In this document: in pieces, positions 1 through 8,982 of the stretch | How positions within the stretch are numbered: position 1 is the stretch's first letter | Layout of the letters: each line of letters begins with the position of its first letter | Assembly: GCA_963761035.1 (NCBI GenBank) | Contig: CAVXFH010000002.1 | Location: 310,001-374,000 of the forward strand | Reading direction: 5' to 3' | DNA from: JARRQJ01 sp963761035 | GTDB lineage: Bacteria; Pseudomonadota; Gammaproteobacteria; DRLM01 | Length of the DNA stretch: 64,000 nucleotides | Program-made: the position numbers and the translations under genes | The notes under the pieces: generated by a model | The model's input: the letters and a program-made list of their open reading frames with translations, nothing else | Databases searched by the model: none | Told to the model about the DNA's origin: nothing

Positions 1-1542
1 TCCACAAGAACCACGGCTGTCCGATTACGCCAATCGTCTATCATTTCTTTTATATAGTGATATAGATGTTAATCAGAAAGTGTTCACGGCTGGCCACCTG
101 CTTTATTACACGTCATTGTTGCTGGCGATAGAGAAACCAGCGAGAGAATCATGGCGCATATTATGCCGCTTATTAGCTCTCCGGCACTAAGCGTTGTCAA
201 TCAGATCTTTTGGCGGCATATGTGTGTGCTACCTTTTATTCTAGCTGGACAGGTTGACGCTGCGTACGAAGTTACTCGTCCCGTTTTAAATTTAGTAAGA
301 GAAAACAACCTACGCTTTTTAGAGTTTATTGCCAATGTTTATGAGATGTTCGTCACTTATCACATTAACAATAGGATTTAGCCCAATCGATAATTATGCA
401 CTTGCCGGCGATTTTGATAAACTTCCCACCAGCCTATGGATACGGCCTGGCTTCAGTTGACTGAATGTTGCTATGCCTAGATGAATAATGATTGGGCTAT
501 GGTTTTAAGCCATGCGATAGCGGCTCGTAACGACTTTTCAAATTTTTCTTCGCCAACATTTGAAATGGAAATTACTTGCCTTATTGCTAACGCACGTTGT
601 GAAAGCGCTAAGCCCGAAGAAGCCTTAGATCTACTCTGACTACTTAAACAACATAATTACAGCAAATCCCCAAGGTTATGCTTTCAAATTTTACTAATTG
701 AAGCCTATGCCTATCTCGTTCAAGGAGATAGGGAGAATTGTCATTTTTCCTCACGTAAAGCATTAAGTATTGGTTGAATTCATCGTTACTTTGGGAATCT
801 TTTTTGGTTCTCACGATTGATTACACGCCTCTGTGCCGAGGCGCTGCAGACTGGGATTGAGGTAGAATATGTTCGGCAATTGATCCGCAAGCGCAAGATC
901 CTGCCCGAAGAATCCACCATCGAGCACTGGCCATGGCCGGTGAGGATTTATACCCTGGGACAATTCAAGGTAATGCTCAACGACCAGGAGATTCCGGAAC
1001 TAAAGGCCCAGCGCAAACCGTTCGCTCTGCTCCAGTCACTGATCGTCTTGGGTGGCGCGGAAGTGAAGATCGATAGGATCACCGAAATAGTATGGCCGGA
1101 CGCCGAAGGAGACGCGGCCGTCTCGGCCTTTACCACTACCGTCTCGCGGCTGCGCAAGCTGATCGGCGAGCATGCGATAATTGTAAAAGGCGGGCGGATA
1201 AGCCTCAATGAACGCAACTGTTGGGTGGATGTTCGAGCGCTGGAACGCCAACTGGACCTAACGGATAACCCTCAAGGCAACAGCGCCCGGGACTGCGCCG
1301 AGAAACTTCTTTCCCTCTACCGCGGTGCATTTTTGAGTGATGAGGATGGGGAATGGATCCAACGGCGGCGCCGCCGGCTTCGGGAGAAATTTTCGCGCCG
1401 TTTCACGCAATGTGTAAACGCCTTGCTGACAGCAAAAATGAATGAAACAGCTGCACGCCTTCTGGAAAGGGCCATGGATACGGATGCCGACATCGGGCAT
1501 TTACTCAAGCAGTCCTCCCCCGTCTTAACTCCCGCATTATGA
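1..1542 (+). pseudogene. Decayed BTAD/SARP-type transcriptional regulator, 5' end outside window
   Basis: A large TPR-containing regulator with a C-terminal OmpR-like winged helix plus BTAD module has been broken. From 817 to 1542 an open 241-codon stretch keeps the winged helix (VRIYTLGQFKVML, then the TTTVSRLRKLIG recognition region) and BTAD helices. Upstream, coding similarity continues in the same frame through stops at 775-777, 637-639 and 478-480. It changes frame near 395-433 and again near 150-190; the first 150 bases read sensibly only in frame 2. Helical-repeat sequence such as ANVYEMFVTYHINNR is typical of the TPR part. The fragment could still be expressed from the TTG at 817 as a DNA-binding domain, but nothing shows that it is. 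Confidence 0.75.
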
Positions 1543-1606
1543 ATTAGTCGCAGCACGCCGGTATGGGTTTCTATTTCCGTTGAATTGCCTGTCGTACGCT
1601 TCTATT

Positions 1607-3193
1607 TTATTGGGCTCCGGCCGTATTCACCTCCTTAATAGGCAGCGGAAAATGAACTGTGAATGTCGAGCCATTATCAGTTGCGCTTTGCACCCGGATA
1701 TCACCTCCCATCAGCCGGCAAAGCCGTTGGGTGATACTTAACCCCAGCCCGGTACCGCCATATTCCCGCGTAGTGCTCATATCCGCTTGGCGAAATTCTT
1801 CGAAAATATGCGCCTGCTGCTGCTCTGTCATGCCGATACCGGTATCGGAGACTACGATGGTCAAATCCTGATCCGTCTTCATTATACGTAGGCTAATTTG
1901 GCCGCCCGAGGTGAATTTAGCAGCGTTGCCCAATAGATTCACTATGATTTGCCGAAGCTTTGCATTATCTATCATTAGCGAGCCGTTATCGCCCTGAATG
2001 TCGACGGTGAGATTATTATCATTTTTCCCTGCTAATATTTGGATAGTTCCCGCAATTTCGTTTATCAGTTCGTTAAGATCTGTTGGTTCAATCAATACAT
2101 CCATATGGCCGGCTTCAATCTTTGCCAGATCCAGAATGCTATTGATCATGGTCAAGAGATTATTGGCCGCCTTCTGTACGCGTCGCAAATCGACCACGAT
2201 GTCCTCATTGCCCTCAGCCTCCAATTCCTCTATAGCAATTTCCGTATAGCCGATGATGGCGTTAAGAGGGGTGCGCAGTTCATGGCTCATATTGGCCAGA
2301 AATTCGGATTTATGCCGGCTTGCCATCACGGCCTGGTCGCGCGCCTCCACCAATTCCCGGGTTCGCAAGAAAACCTCGCTCTCCAGATTCTCGTTTTGAT
2401 CACGGAGACGCTTGTCTCGCTCATCCAAGGTCGCCATCATACTGTTGAATACGCGGGCGATAGCCTTGACCTCCGATGGTCCCGTCACGGGAGCGCGTAC
2501 ATCACTGGCGCCCTCACCCGCCTGCTGCATTATTCCTGATAAATTATGCAGCGGTGACGTGATTCGGCTCACCAATACTCTCAATATAAATATCAGTACA
2601 ATAGCGAACATCGTTGCAACAGCGACATTATTCAGAAAGATTTGGATTTGCGCTTCATGCAAGGCACGCTTAGTTAAAGAAACCTGAACATACCCAAGCC
2701 ATTCCTGAGCCGAGTCCATCGGTTTCCGCGGGAACTCGATATCAATGTCACCCTGCTTTGGTGAGAACACAGGCGCTACAAAGTCAAGTGACTCACTCGT
2801 TTCGTTGGCAAAATACGCCGCATTATGCTTGACCGCATCCTGCCGCAACAAATGCGGCAGCCAATTCACACGTTTGCCCATCTCCAACAGGTTTGTATCC
2901 TCGGCATCCTGGATGGCGACATATTCCACGTTAGGAAACGCCAAAATGGCGCGCGCTGAATCTGTCGCGTTTTCCTTCGATGCGTACACCAGCGCCAAGA
3001 CACTTTGTGCGGCAAAATTATCCGCTATCTTCTTTCCTTGTTCAATCAGCTGCTCTTTCAGTCGTTTACTCTGCAACCATGCGGTCGTAATGGAAGAGCC
3101 AAGCGCCAAGCATACGACGCCCAAGGCCACCGTCCACAAAAGTTGGCGGCGAAAGCTGCTAGCCTTCGGAACGATGTGCGTTGTCTGATCCAT
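1607..3193 (-). CDS. Membrane sensor histidine kinase (HAMP-HisKA-HATPase)
   Basis: This 528-residue inner-membrane kinase should autophosphorylate in response to a periplasmic signal. Transmembrane segments lie near residues 19-40 and 187-208 and bracket a periplasmic sensor region of about 145 residues. A HAMP linker and coiled coil follow, then the H-box SHELRTPLNAIIG with the phospho-accepting His at 304. The ATPase part shows N, G1 and G2 boxes (NLLGNAAKF, VSDTGIGM, GGTGLGLSI). There is no receiver domain and no response regulator gene nearby. It starts 12 bases after the periplasmic binding protein gene, which suggests the binding protein supplies the signal. It converges with the regulator pseudogene at 1-1542. 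Confidence 0.9.
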   Translation of the reverse strand: MDQTTHIVPKASSFRRQLLWTVALGVVCLALGSSITTAWLQSKRLKEQLIEQGKKIADNFAAQSVLALVYASKENATDSARAILAFPNVEYVAIQDAEDTNLLEMGKRVNWLPHLLRQDAVKHNAAYFANETSESLDFVAPVFSPKQGDIDIEFPRKPMDSAQEWLGYVQVSLTKRALHEAQIQIFLNNVAVATMFAIVLIFILRVLVSRITSPLHNLSGIMQQAGEGASDVRAPVTGPSEVKAIARVFNSMMATLDERDKRLRDQNENLESEVFLRTRELVEARDQAVMASRHKSEFLANMSHELRTPLNAIIGYTEIAIEELEAEGNEDIVVDLRRVQKAANNLLTMINSILDLAKIEAGHMDVLIEPTDLNELINEIAGTIQILAGKNDNNLTVDIQGDNGSLMIDNAKLRQIIVNLLGNAAKFTSGGQISLRIMKTDQDLTIVVSDTGIGMTEQQQAHIFEEFRQADMSTTREYGGTGLGLSITQRLCRLMGGDIRVQSATDNGSTFTVHFPLPIKEVNTAGAQ

Positions 3194-3205
3194 GGTTATT
3201 TTGCA

Positions 3206-4171
3206 TCAATGCTCCGGAAACACCAGGGCAAATTTTCTTAGCAAGTCGTTGGAAATGGACAAACCAATATGTTCCGCCGTGCGCATGTTGATCGCTGCTT
3301 GCAGAGCCTGCAGAAGTACAATGTTATTCGCGATATTTCGACTATCAGTATTCAGATAGCTCTCTGCCAATATCGCGATATCTTTCCCCATTTTCCTATT
3401 ATCCGGAAAAAGGGCGAAAAGCGCACCGCGTCTGACATAAGTGGGATTGCTGGAAAATACCAATATGTCTTGATCCCACGCCCCCCTCAATAATAACGGG
3501 AGAATAACTTTATCATCCACCGCAACCGGATCCGGTAGCAACCATATGGCATCTTCGCCCGATCGGCTTTTATTAATAATGTCGCGATAGATAAGGGCTG
3601 AATTCTTAATATCGTCAGACTCGTGGGTAACAAGGTGAAAATTTCTTTTTGCCGCCGATATACGGGCGGCTTGTACAAGCCATGCGCTGCTCTGCGGGCT
3701 ATACACAACGTGCACCATTTTGACTGTCGGCGCAATTTGCTCAAGGTAGGAAAAGAAAACGTCGGGATCCGCGGCAAGACTGATTCCTGCAATACCACGA
3801 TCTTTCTTATCCGGAGTCAGCAGTAATGCTCCGGCTACAATTGGTATTTTTCCCTTCCATTGCTGCGCGGCGGCCAACCCCGTTCTTCCAAGTGCGATGA
3901 TGACCGCTATATCTTCCCGATCTATGGTCGCTTTCAGTTGATTAAGATCGACATCTTCCCCCACGGTGAATAATTCTACCGGCTCCTTGATTTGCTCCTG
4001 AATACCCTCGACAATGGAGGTCACCACATTGCGATATGGCTCTTGAAGATCCGGATAAAATACCGCGATAGCCGGCGACTGTTCTGCTTGCGTGATGGGA
4101 GAAAATACCAAAGTCAGAACGAAGACCAGGGCGGCAATGTCGGGTACTGGAAAATGGCGGGGCGTTGTCAC
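3206..4171 (-). CDS. Periplasmic ABC-type substrate-binding protein, probable sensor partner of the kinase
   Basis: The 321-residue product has an N-terminal signal peptide (hydrophobic stretch AALVFVLTLVFSPI, cleavage near TQA-EQ) and the two-lobed fold signature of the ABC_sub_bind family (PF04392). Examples are IAVFYPDLQEPY at the start and DIAVIIALGRTGL in lobe one. Members usually bind small ligands for ABC importers, but no permease or ATPase gene is nearby. The next gene is a histidine kinase 12 bases downstream on the same strand. I infer a two-gene sensory unit in which this protein presents a ligand to the kinase. The assigned start is GTG without a good ribosome-binding site, so a nearby start remains possible. 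Confidence 0.8.
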   Translation of the reverse strand: MTTPRHFPVPDIAALVFVLTLVFSPITQAEQSPAIAVFYPDLQEPYRNVVTSIVEGIQEQIKEPVELFTVGEDVDLNQLKATIDREDIAVIIALGRTGLAAAQQWKGKIPIVAGALLLTPDKKDRGIAGISLAADPDVFFSYLEQIAPTVKMVHVVYSPQSSAWLVQAARISAAKRNFHLVTHESDDIKNSALIYRDIINKSRSGEDAIWLLPDPVAVDDKVILPLLLRGAWDQDILVFSSNPTYVRRGALFALFPDNRKMGKDIAILAESYLNTDSRNIANNIVLLQALQAAINMRTAEHIGLSISNDLLRKFALVFPEH

Positions 4172-4383
4172 AAATAATCGTTCTTATGATTCTTCCATGA
4201 AGTACATTTCATCTCGGGCAAGCTTAAATGACCTGGGAAATCGATATCGATTTAATGCCGAACGTCAAAGCCGATTTGATCCCAATTTATCGCGATCGGC
4301 TAATTGTTCATAACCGTTATCAAACTTTGCTCTTCCGTGCATGACAGTGGCATAGTCCTCTGTCTTCAGGATACATCAGGTCA

Positions 4384-4572
4384 TTAATGCACAACCTTAG
4401 CGATGGGCCGCATTACCTCATCCGGATTACCCAAATCCGATTTGTTGTTGTGAACGCCCAACAACAAGCTATCGTGCCGCAAAACATGCTTGCCAAACGT
4501 AGGGTCCCGCGTGACATCGAATAGCTGTAGCTGTAGATCTTCCTCACCCTCATATTTGCGCCGATTGCTCAT
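4384..4572 (-). CDS. Small hypothetical protein (62 aa)
   Basis: I do not recognise a family. The ATG at 4572 is preceded at about 8 bases by a strong ribosome-binding site (GGGAGG, plus-strand 4581-4588), which is the main reason to accept it. The protein is soluble and charged, starts MSNRRKYEGEEDLQLQLFD, and has no signal peptide, membrane segment or cysteine. It is isolated between the binding-protein gene and the DUF1249 gene and is probably transcribed alone. Confidence 0.5.
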   Translation of the reverse strand: MSNRRKYEGEEDLQLQLFDVTRDPTFGKHVLRHDSLLLGVHNNKSDLGNPDEVMRPIAKVVH

Positions 4573-4733
4573 AATCAGTACCTCCCGCTAGTGAGAAGAA
4601 ATGAACCCATTTCGCTCCAGGAGTCGAGGGCAATTATTCCACCACATCGCTCTATCAACGTATCGGCTCAGAATTGAATTGCTTTAATGCGAGCTTGCCG
4701 TGAAATTACAAGCAAGATATTGATAATGGGTTA

Positions 4734-5180
4734 TTATAGTTTATTCTTAATCTCAGACTTAAAGTATAAATGTGGCAATAAAAATCGCCGTTTGAGGCAA
4801 AAATGTAACCACTCCGCCAGGAATTTATTGACCCGCCGCTTTTCATAAGGTTGAAACATTTTTGGATTGGGATAGGGGTAGAACGCTTGCAGAGCATGGG
4901 TGCCCTGATAAGCGATCACCTCGGCCACACGGGCATCGTAATAGATACGCACCTTCATAAGCAGGTCGCACACCCACGGCTGACCCGGCGCCATGCTCTG
5001 GCGGATATGAATGGTGGTGGTATAGGGATTCTGATCAAGGATATCAATGCGAATCAGGGGAAATCCTGCAATTGCGATAGAGAAGGAACCTTGCCTATGC
5101 GGCAAGTTGGGCAACAAATCCGTCAGCCCGCTGAAATTACTTTCATTCAAGCTTAGTGAATTTTCGACTACATAATTCAC
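4734..5180 (-). CDS. DUF1249 family protein (YqiB-like)
   Basis: The 148-residue cytoplasmic protein matches the DUF1249/YqiB pattern: a short N-terminal helix, then PYTTTIHIRQ, then KVRIYYDARVAEVIAYQG, then the signature PYPNPKMFQPYEKRRVNKFLAEWLHFCL split by short loops. The family is widespread in gamma- and betaproteobacteria and its biochemical role is unknown. It is often near nudF and cpdA, but not here. The start is GTG with GAGGA seven bases upstream. The last 20 residues or so, basic and aromatic, extend past the usual family end. Confidence 0.85.
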   Translation of the reverse strand: MNYVVENSLSLNESNFSGLTDLLPNLPHRQGSFSIAIAGFPLIRIDILDQNPYTTTIHIRQSMAPGQPWVCDLLMKVRIYYDARVAEVIAYQGTHALQAFYPYPNPKMFQPYEKRRVNKFLAEWLHFCLKRRFLLPHLYFKSEIKNKL

Positions 5181-5301
5181 ATTCCATCCTCTGCGCTGGT
5201 AGTGACAAATTAATCATACTCTATACAGACAAAATTTAACCAAACTCTACCTGTTCTTGTAGGAATCTTTCCTTGATTTATCGTCTGATTATATACAAGG
5301 T

Positions 5302-6060
5302 TTAGTCCTTATCTTGCCACTTCTTCAGAAAGGGTGTAATGATGTCCATGGGCAAGGGAAAAATGATCGTGGAATTGTTCTCTCCTGCGATTATCGTCAA
5401 GGTTTGCAAGTAACGTAATTGCAGGGCTTGCGGCCATTTTGCCAGTATTTCGGCCGCCTTGACCAAATGCACCGACGCTTGAAACTCGCCCTCCGCATGG
5501 ATGACCTTGGCGCGGCGCTCTCGTTCCGCCTCCGCCTGGCGGGCTATTGCGCGTATCATGCTTTCGTCGATATCGACGTGCTTGAGCTCGACATTAGTCA
5601 CCTTGATCCCCCAGGCGTCGGTTTGCTCATCGAGAACGCGCTGGATGTCTGCGTTGAGTTTGTCGCGTCCCGCCAACATATCATCCAACTCATGCTGCCC
5701 CAACACCGAACGCAGGGTCGTTTGCGCCAACTGGCTGGTGGCGGCATCGAAGTTTTCGACCTGAATGATGGCCTTTTCCGGATCAACCACACGGAAATAA
5801 ACCACGGCATTTACTTTGACCGACACGTTGTCCCGGGAGATGACATCCTGACTCGGCACATCCATAACAATGATACGCAAGTCGACCCGCACCATTTGCT
5901 GCAAGACGGGAATGATGAGGACAAGACCGGGCCCTTTAACCTTCCAAAACCGGCCCAACATGAACACAACTCCGCGTTCATATTCCCGGAGCACCCGGAA
6001 AGCGCTGGCAAATACCACCAACACTACGCCCAGAACCACCAGAATCGCATACGATATCAT
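5302..6060 (-). CDS. Slipin/stomatin-like SPFH-domain membrane protein
   Basis: This 252-residue protein has one N-terminal membrane segment (ISYAILVVLGVVLVVFASAF) followed by the SPFH domain. Hallmarks are REYERGVVFMLGRF, the turn GPGLVLIIPVLQQMVRVDLR, QTTLRSVLGQHELDDML and a C-terminal coiled coil AIARQAEAERERRAKVI. Bacterial slipins form membrane-bound oligomers and act with NfeD proteins in membrane quality control. The start at 6060 was chosen over the upstream in-frame start at 6102 because AGGAGG sits 7-8 bases before it. It follows the nfeD gene by 13 bases, the standard slipin-NfeD arrangement. Confidence 0.93.
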   Translation of the reverse strand: MISYAILVVLGVVLVVFASAFRVLREYERGVVFMLGRFWKVKGPGLVLIIPVLQQMVRVDLRIIVMDVPSQDVISRDNVSVKVNAVVYFRVVDPEKAIIQVENFDAATSQLAQTTLRSVLGQHELDDMLAGRDKLNADIQRVLDEQTDAWGIKVTNVELKHVDIDESMIRAIARQAEAERERRAKVIHAEGEFQASVHLVKAAEILAKWPQALQLRYLQTLTIIAGENNSTIIFPLPMDIITPFLKKWQDKD

Positions 6061-6073
6061 TTGCCTATCCTCC

Positions 6074-7420
6074 TCATTTTTCCCGGGTAACAGGCTCAAC
6101 ATGCAAAATCAGCCCATCCATCGTAACAACCCGCACTTGCTGTCCCTGACGAAGTGGCGCCTTGCTGCGGGCATTCCACACTTCACCATGAATTCGGATG
6201 CGCCCTGAACCATCAAAATCATCCAGCGCCACACCCATCCCGCCGACCATTTCTTCCCTGCCGCTGACTACCGGGCGCCGCTTGGCCTTGATAGCCATGC
6301 CCACTACAAAGATAAAGAACGCCGCGCTGGTCAATGAAACGGCGGCAATCAGTGCCGGTGAAATACCATAACCCGGTACATTCGTATCGATCAGGATTAC
6401 CGAGCCGAAGACGAAGGCGATCAATCCGCCGATCCCCAAAGAACCGAAACTGGGCACCAACGCCTCGCCGATCATGAAGGCGATTCCAAGGATGATCAAG
6501 CCCATACCGGCATAATTTATGGGCATCACTTGAAAAGCGAACAAGGCCAGCATCAAACAAATGGCGCCTGCCACGCCCGGCAGCACCATACCGGGATTGG
6601 CGAACTCGTAAATCAGCCCATAGATACCCACAAGCATGAGGATATAAGCGACGTTGGGATCGCCGATAATCCCCAATAGTCTGGTGCGCCAATCAGGCCG
6701 CATTTCTTCGACTATCATGCCAGTGGTATTTAGCACACGCTCCTGTCCCGCTACCATGACCCTCCTCGCCTGAATTTGCACGAGGAGATCGGGTATGTCT
6801 TTCGCCACCACATCGATCACGCCCATCCTCAGGGCTTCGTCCGCCGGTAAACTCGCCGCATCGCGTACCGCCTTTTCCGCCCATTCCACATTGCGGTCAC
6901 GCATCTTGGCCAGACCCCGGATATAAGCCACTGCGTCATTGATGATCTTGTGGGTCATTGCATCTCCCCCGCCATCCCCCTTTGAAGCAGCATCCCGCTT
7001 TCCAGGTTCACCGCTTCCCGGTGACAACGGCGATGCGATCTGCACCGGCGTCGCCGCGCCGAGATTGGTCGCGGGGGCCATCGCCGCGATGTGGCTGGCA
7101 TAGAGAATATAGGTGCCCGCACTGGCCGCACGCGCTCCGCCAGGCGCCACATAGGTCGCAACCGGAACGGGAGAAGTAATAATGGCCTGAATAATCTCCC
7201 GCATCGCGGTATCCAAGCCGCCCGGCGTATCGATACGAATAATCACCAGCGCGGCGCCGTCTGCCGCCGCCCTGCTCAATCCGCGTTGTACGTAATCGCT
7301 GGTGGCAGGACCAATCACGCCACTGACATCCAACACTATGGCGTGCGGGCCTTCCTGCGCCTGCGGATATAATGGCCACAGCACTGACAGCAGTACTGCA
7401 ATACCCATCAGTCGTCGCAT
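6074..7420 (-). CDS. nfeD: NfeD-type membrane-bound serine protease (long form)
   Basis: The 448-residue product is a long-form NfeD. After a signal peptide (MRRLMGIAVLLSVLWPLYPQA) comes a ClpP-class protease domain with the serine in ARAASAGTYILYASH, preceded by IDTPGGLDTAMREIIQ. Four or five membrane helices follow, then a C-terminal OB-fold domain (GRIRIHGEVWNARS). In archaeal homologues a Ser-Lys dyad cleaves hydrophobic segments, including the partner slipin. A Lys is available in the GLAKMRDRNVEWAEKAV region. The start at 7420 is fixed by AGGAGG. The slipin gene lies immediately downstream, so the pair is presumably co-transcribed. Confidence 0.93.
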   Translation of the reverse strand: MRRLMGIAVLLSVLWPLYPQAQEGPHAIVLDVSGVIGPATSDYVQRGLSRAAADGAALVIIRIDTPGGLDTAMREIIQAIITSPVPVATYVAPGGARAASAGTYILYASHIAAMAPATNLGAATPVQIASPLSPGSGEPGKRDAASKGDGGGDAMTHKIINDAVAYIRGLAKMRDRNVEWAEKAVRDAASLPADEALRMGVIDVVAKDIPDLLVQIQARRVMVAGQERVLNTTGMIVEEMRPDWRTRLLGIIGDPNVAYILMLVGIYGLIYEFANPGMVLPGVAGAICLMLALFAFQVMPINYAGMGLIILGIAFMIGEALVPSFGSLGIGGLIAFVFGSVILIDTNVPGYGISPALIAAVSLTSAAFFIFVVGMAIKAKRRPVVSGREEMVGGMGVALDDFDGSGRIRIHGEVWNARSKAPLRQGQQVRVVTMDGLILHVEPVTREK

Positions 7421-7642
7421 GGGCAGTTCCTCCTTACATTTGGCATTTAACCCGCCACATATTTTCAGGCGAACTTTAGCACCGCGCTGGCCTTGTAAAG
7501 AGCGGCGGGCACTCGCCGCCGGCAATTACATTACGAATTCTTTCGCTAAGTAGAAATCATATACCATAATAACGTCAGCGTGCTGATTGTGTGCTATGCG
7601 CGAACTTGTTACATTTCCCCCATTACAACACAGAGCGATATC

Positions 7643-8977
7643 ATGGATAAACCCACACCAAGCGGCGGCCGGCCCCGGTCACCCAGCCATCTCGGCCTGA
7701 TCGTCGTGGCGGTTTTGGCAATCTCACTCGGCATTTATCAATGGGTGGAATTAATACAGATTAGAACCGGCGGCGCGGCGCCCCTGTGTTCCATCAGCGA
7801 GGCCATCAACTGCGCCACGGTATGGAATTCGACTCTGGCAGAAACGATACAGCATTATACAGGCATTCCCCTGGCGGGTTGGGGTATCGCCTGGGCGATC
7901 ATTATACTGGTTCTCTCGATAGAATTAGCCTTGCACATGGGCAAGGGCAATCCTTTCGGGGATATCGTATTGGCCCTGCGTATTGTCACTGCCATCGGCG
8001 CTTTCGTCTCCTTGGTGCTACTGACTTATAGCATCATCATTGGCGTAATATGCCCGACCTGCTTTCTCTTCTACCTCTTCGTTGCCGTCGCCACATTCAT
8101 CGTCTTCCGCCTGCAAAGGGATGCGACCTGGCAATGGCGCTCCGCCCTGATACAAAGCATTGGCCTGCTGCTGATCAGTTTTGCCTTGTTGTTGTATTTC
8201 GGGCGACACACCCCGTCGCTAAACAGCGACCTCGCATCCATCGCGGCATTGACTACAAATTCATCATCGAAGACTCCGCCGGGAGAAGATCCCTTGGCAA
8301 AATTCCTGCTGTCACTATCGCCACAAGAGCGGCAACTGGTCAGCGATTCGCGCGCGCTTTACCGCGCCGCACCGCTGATCGATCGTCCCGTCGACAGTAA
8401 TCGACTGATATCGGGCACTACCCTGTCACCGGTCCATATTATCGACTGGATCGACATCCGTTGTCCCCATTGCAAGCATTTGGAAGAGGCTCTCGCGGAA
8501 ATTCGCCGAACCACACCTGCCAATAGTTGGAGCGAGGAAGGGCGTCATTTTCCCCTCGACAGCGAGTGCAATCCCAATATCGCGCGTTCCGACAATACTC
8601 ACATAGCCTGCCTTGCTGCCAAGGTATTAATCTGCCTGGGCGGATCACCCAAAGGACATCAAGTACGTGCTACATTCTTCCAAAAGCAGGGGCAGCTCAC
8701 CGTCGATCGCATCTGGGATATCGCCGCTGCGGACGAGTCACAGCGGCATGAGTTGGAATCTTGCGTTGACTCGCCGGAGACCGCGGCCCTGTTACAGGGC
8801 GATATCGATTTAGCCATGCAGTATCACATCAGCGGCACCCCGTTGGTAGTCATCAATGGGCGACAGGCGCCGGGCTATCCGCCTTTTATCTATGCCATGA
8901 TCGTCGCCGGCGGTAACAGCAATGCCGAGGGTTTCAAAATACTGCCGCCGCCCAGGGATCAAATCTTAGACCGCTAA
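7643..8977 (+). CDS. VKOR-DsbA fusion: disulfide-forming membrane oxidoreductase
   Basis: The protein (444 residues) joins a quinone-dependent VKOR domain to a thioredoxin/DsbA-like domain. The VKOR part (about residues 15-185, four or five helices) has the active-site CPTC at 137-140 and the loop pair C49/C57. The second half carries CPHC at 274-277 and the cis-proline segment SGTPLVVINGR. Known VKOR-Trx fusions pass electrons from substrate thiols through the Trx CxxC and loop cysteines to quinone, so this single protein could replace DsbA plus DsbB. The start at 7643 is preferred because the upstream TTG extension is not family-like. moeA follows 5 bases later. Confidence 0.9.
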   Translation: MDKPTPSGGRPRSPSHLGLIVVAVLAISLGIYQWVELIQIRTGGAAPLCSISEAINCATVWNSTLAETIQHYTGIPLAGWGIAWAIIILVLSIELALHMGKGNPFGDIVLALRIVTAIGAFVSLVLLTYSIIIGVICPTCFLFYLFVAVATFIVFRLQRDATWQWRSALIQSIGLLLISFALLLYFGRHTPSLNSDLASIAALTTNSSSKTPPGEDPLAKFLLSLSPQERQLVSDSRALYRAAPLIDRPVDSNRLISGTTLSPVHIIDWIDIRCPHCKHLEEALAEIRRTTPANSWSEEGRHFPLDSECNPNIARSDNTHIACLAAKVLICLGGSPKGHQVRATFFQKQGQLTVDRIWDIAAADESQRHELESCVDSPETAALLQGDIDLAMQYHISGTPLVVINGRQAPGYPPFIYAMIVAGGNSNAEGFKILPPPRDQILDR

Positions 8978-8982
8978 ATCAT

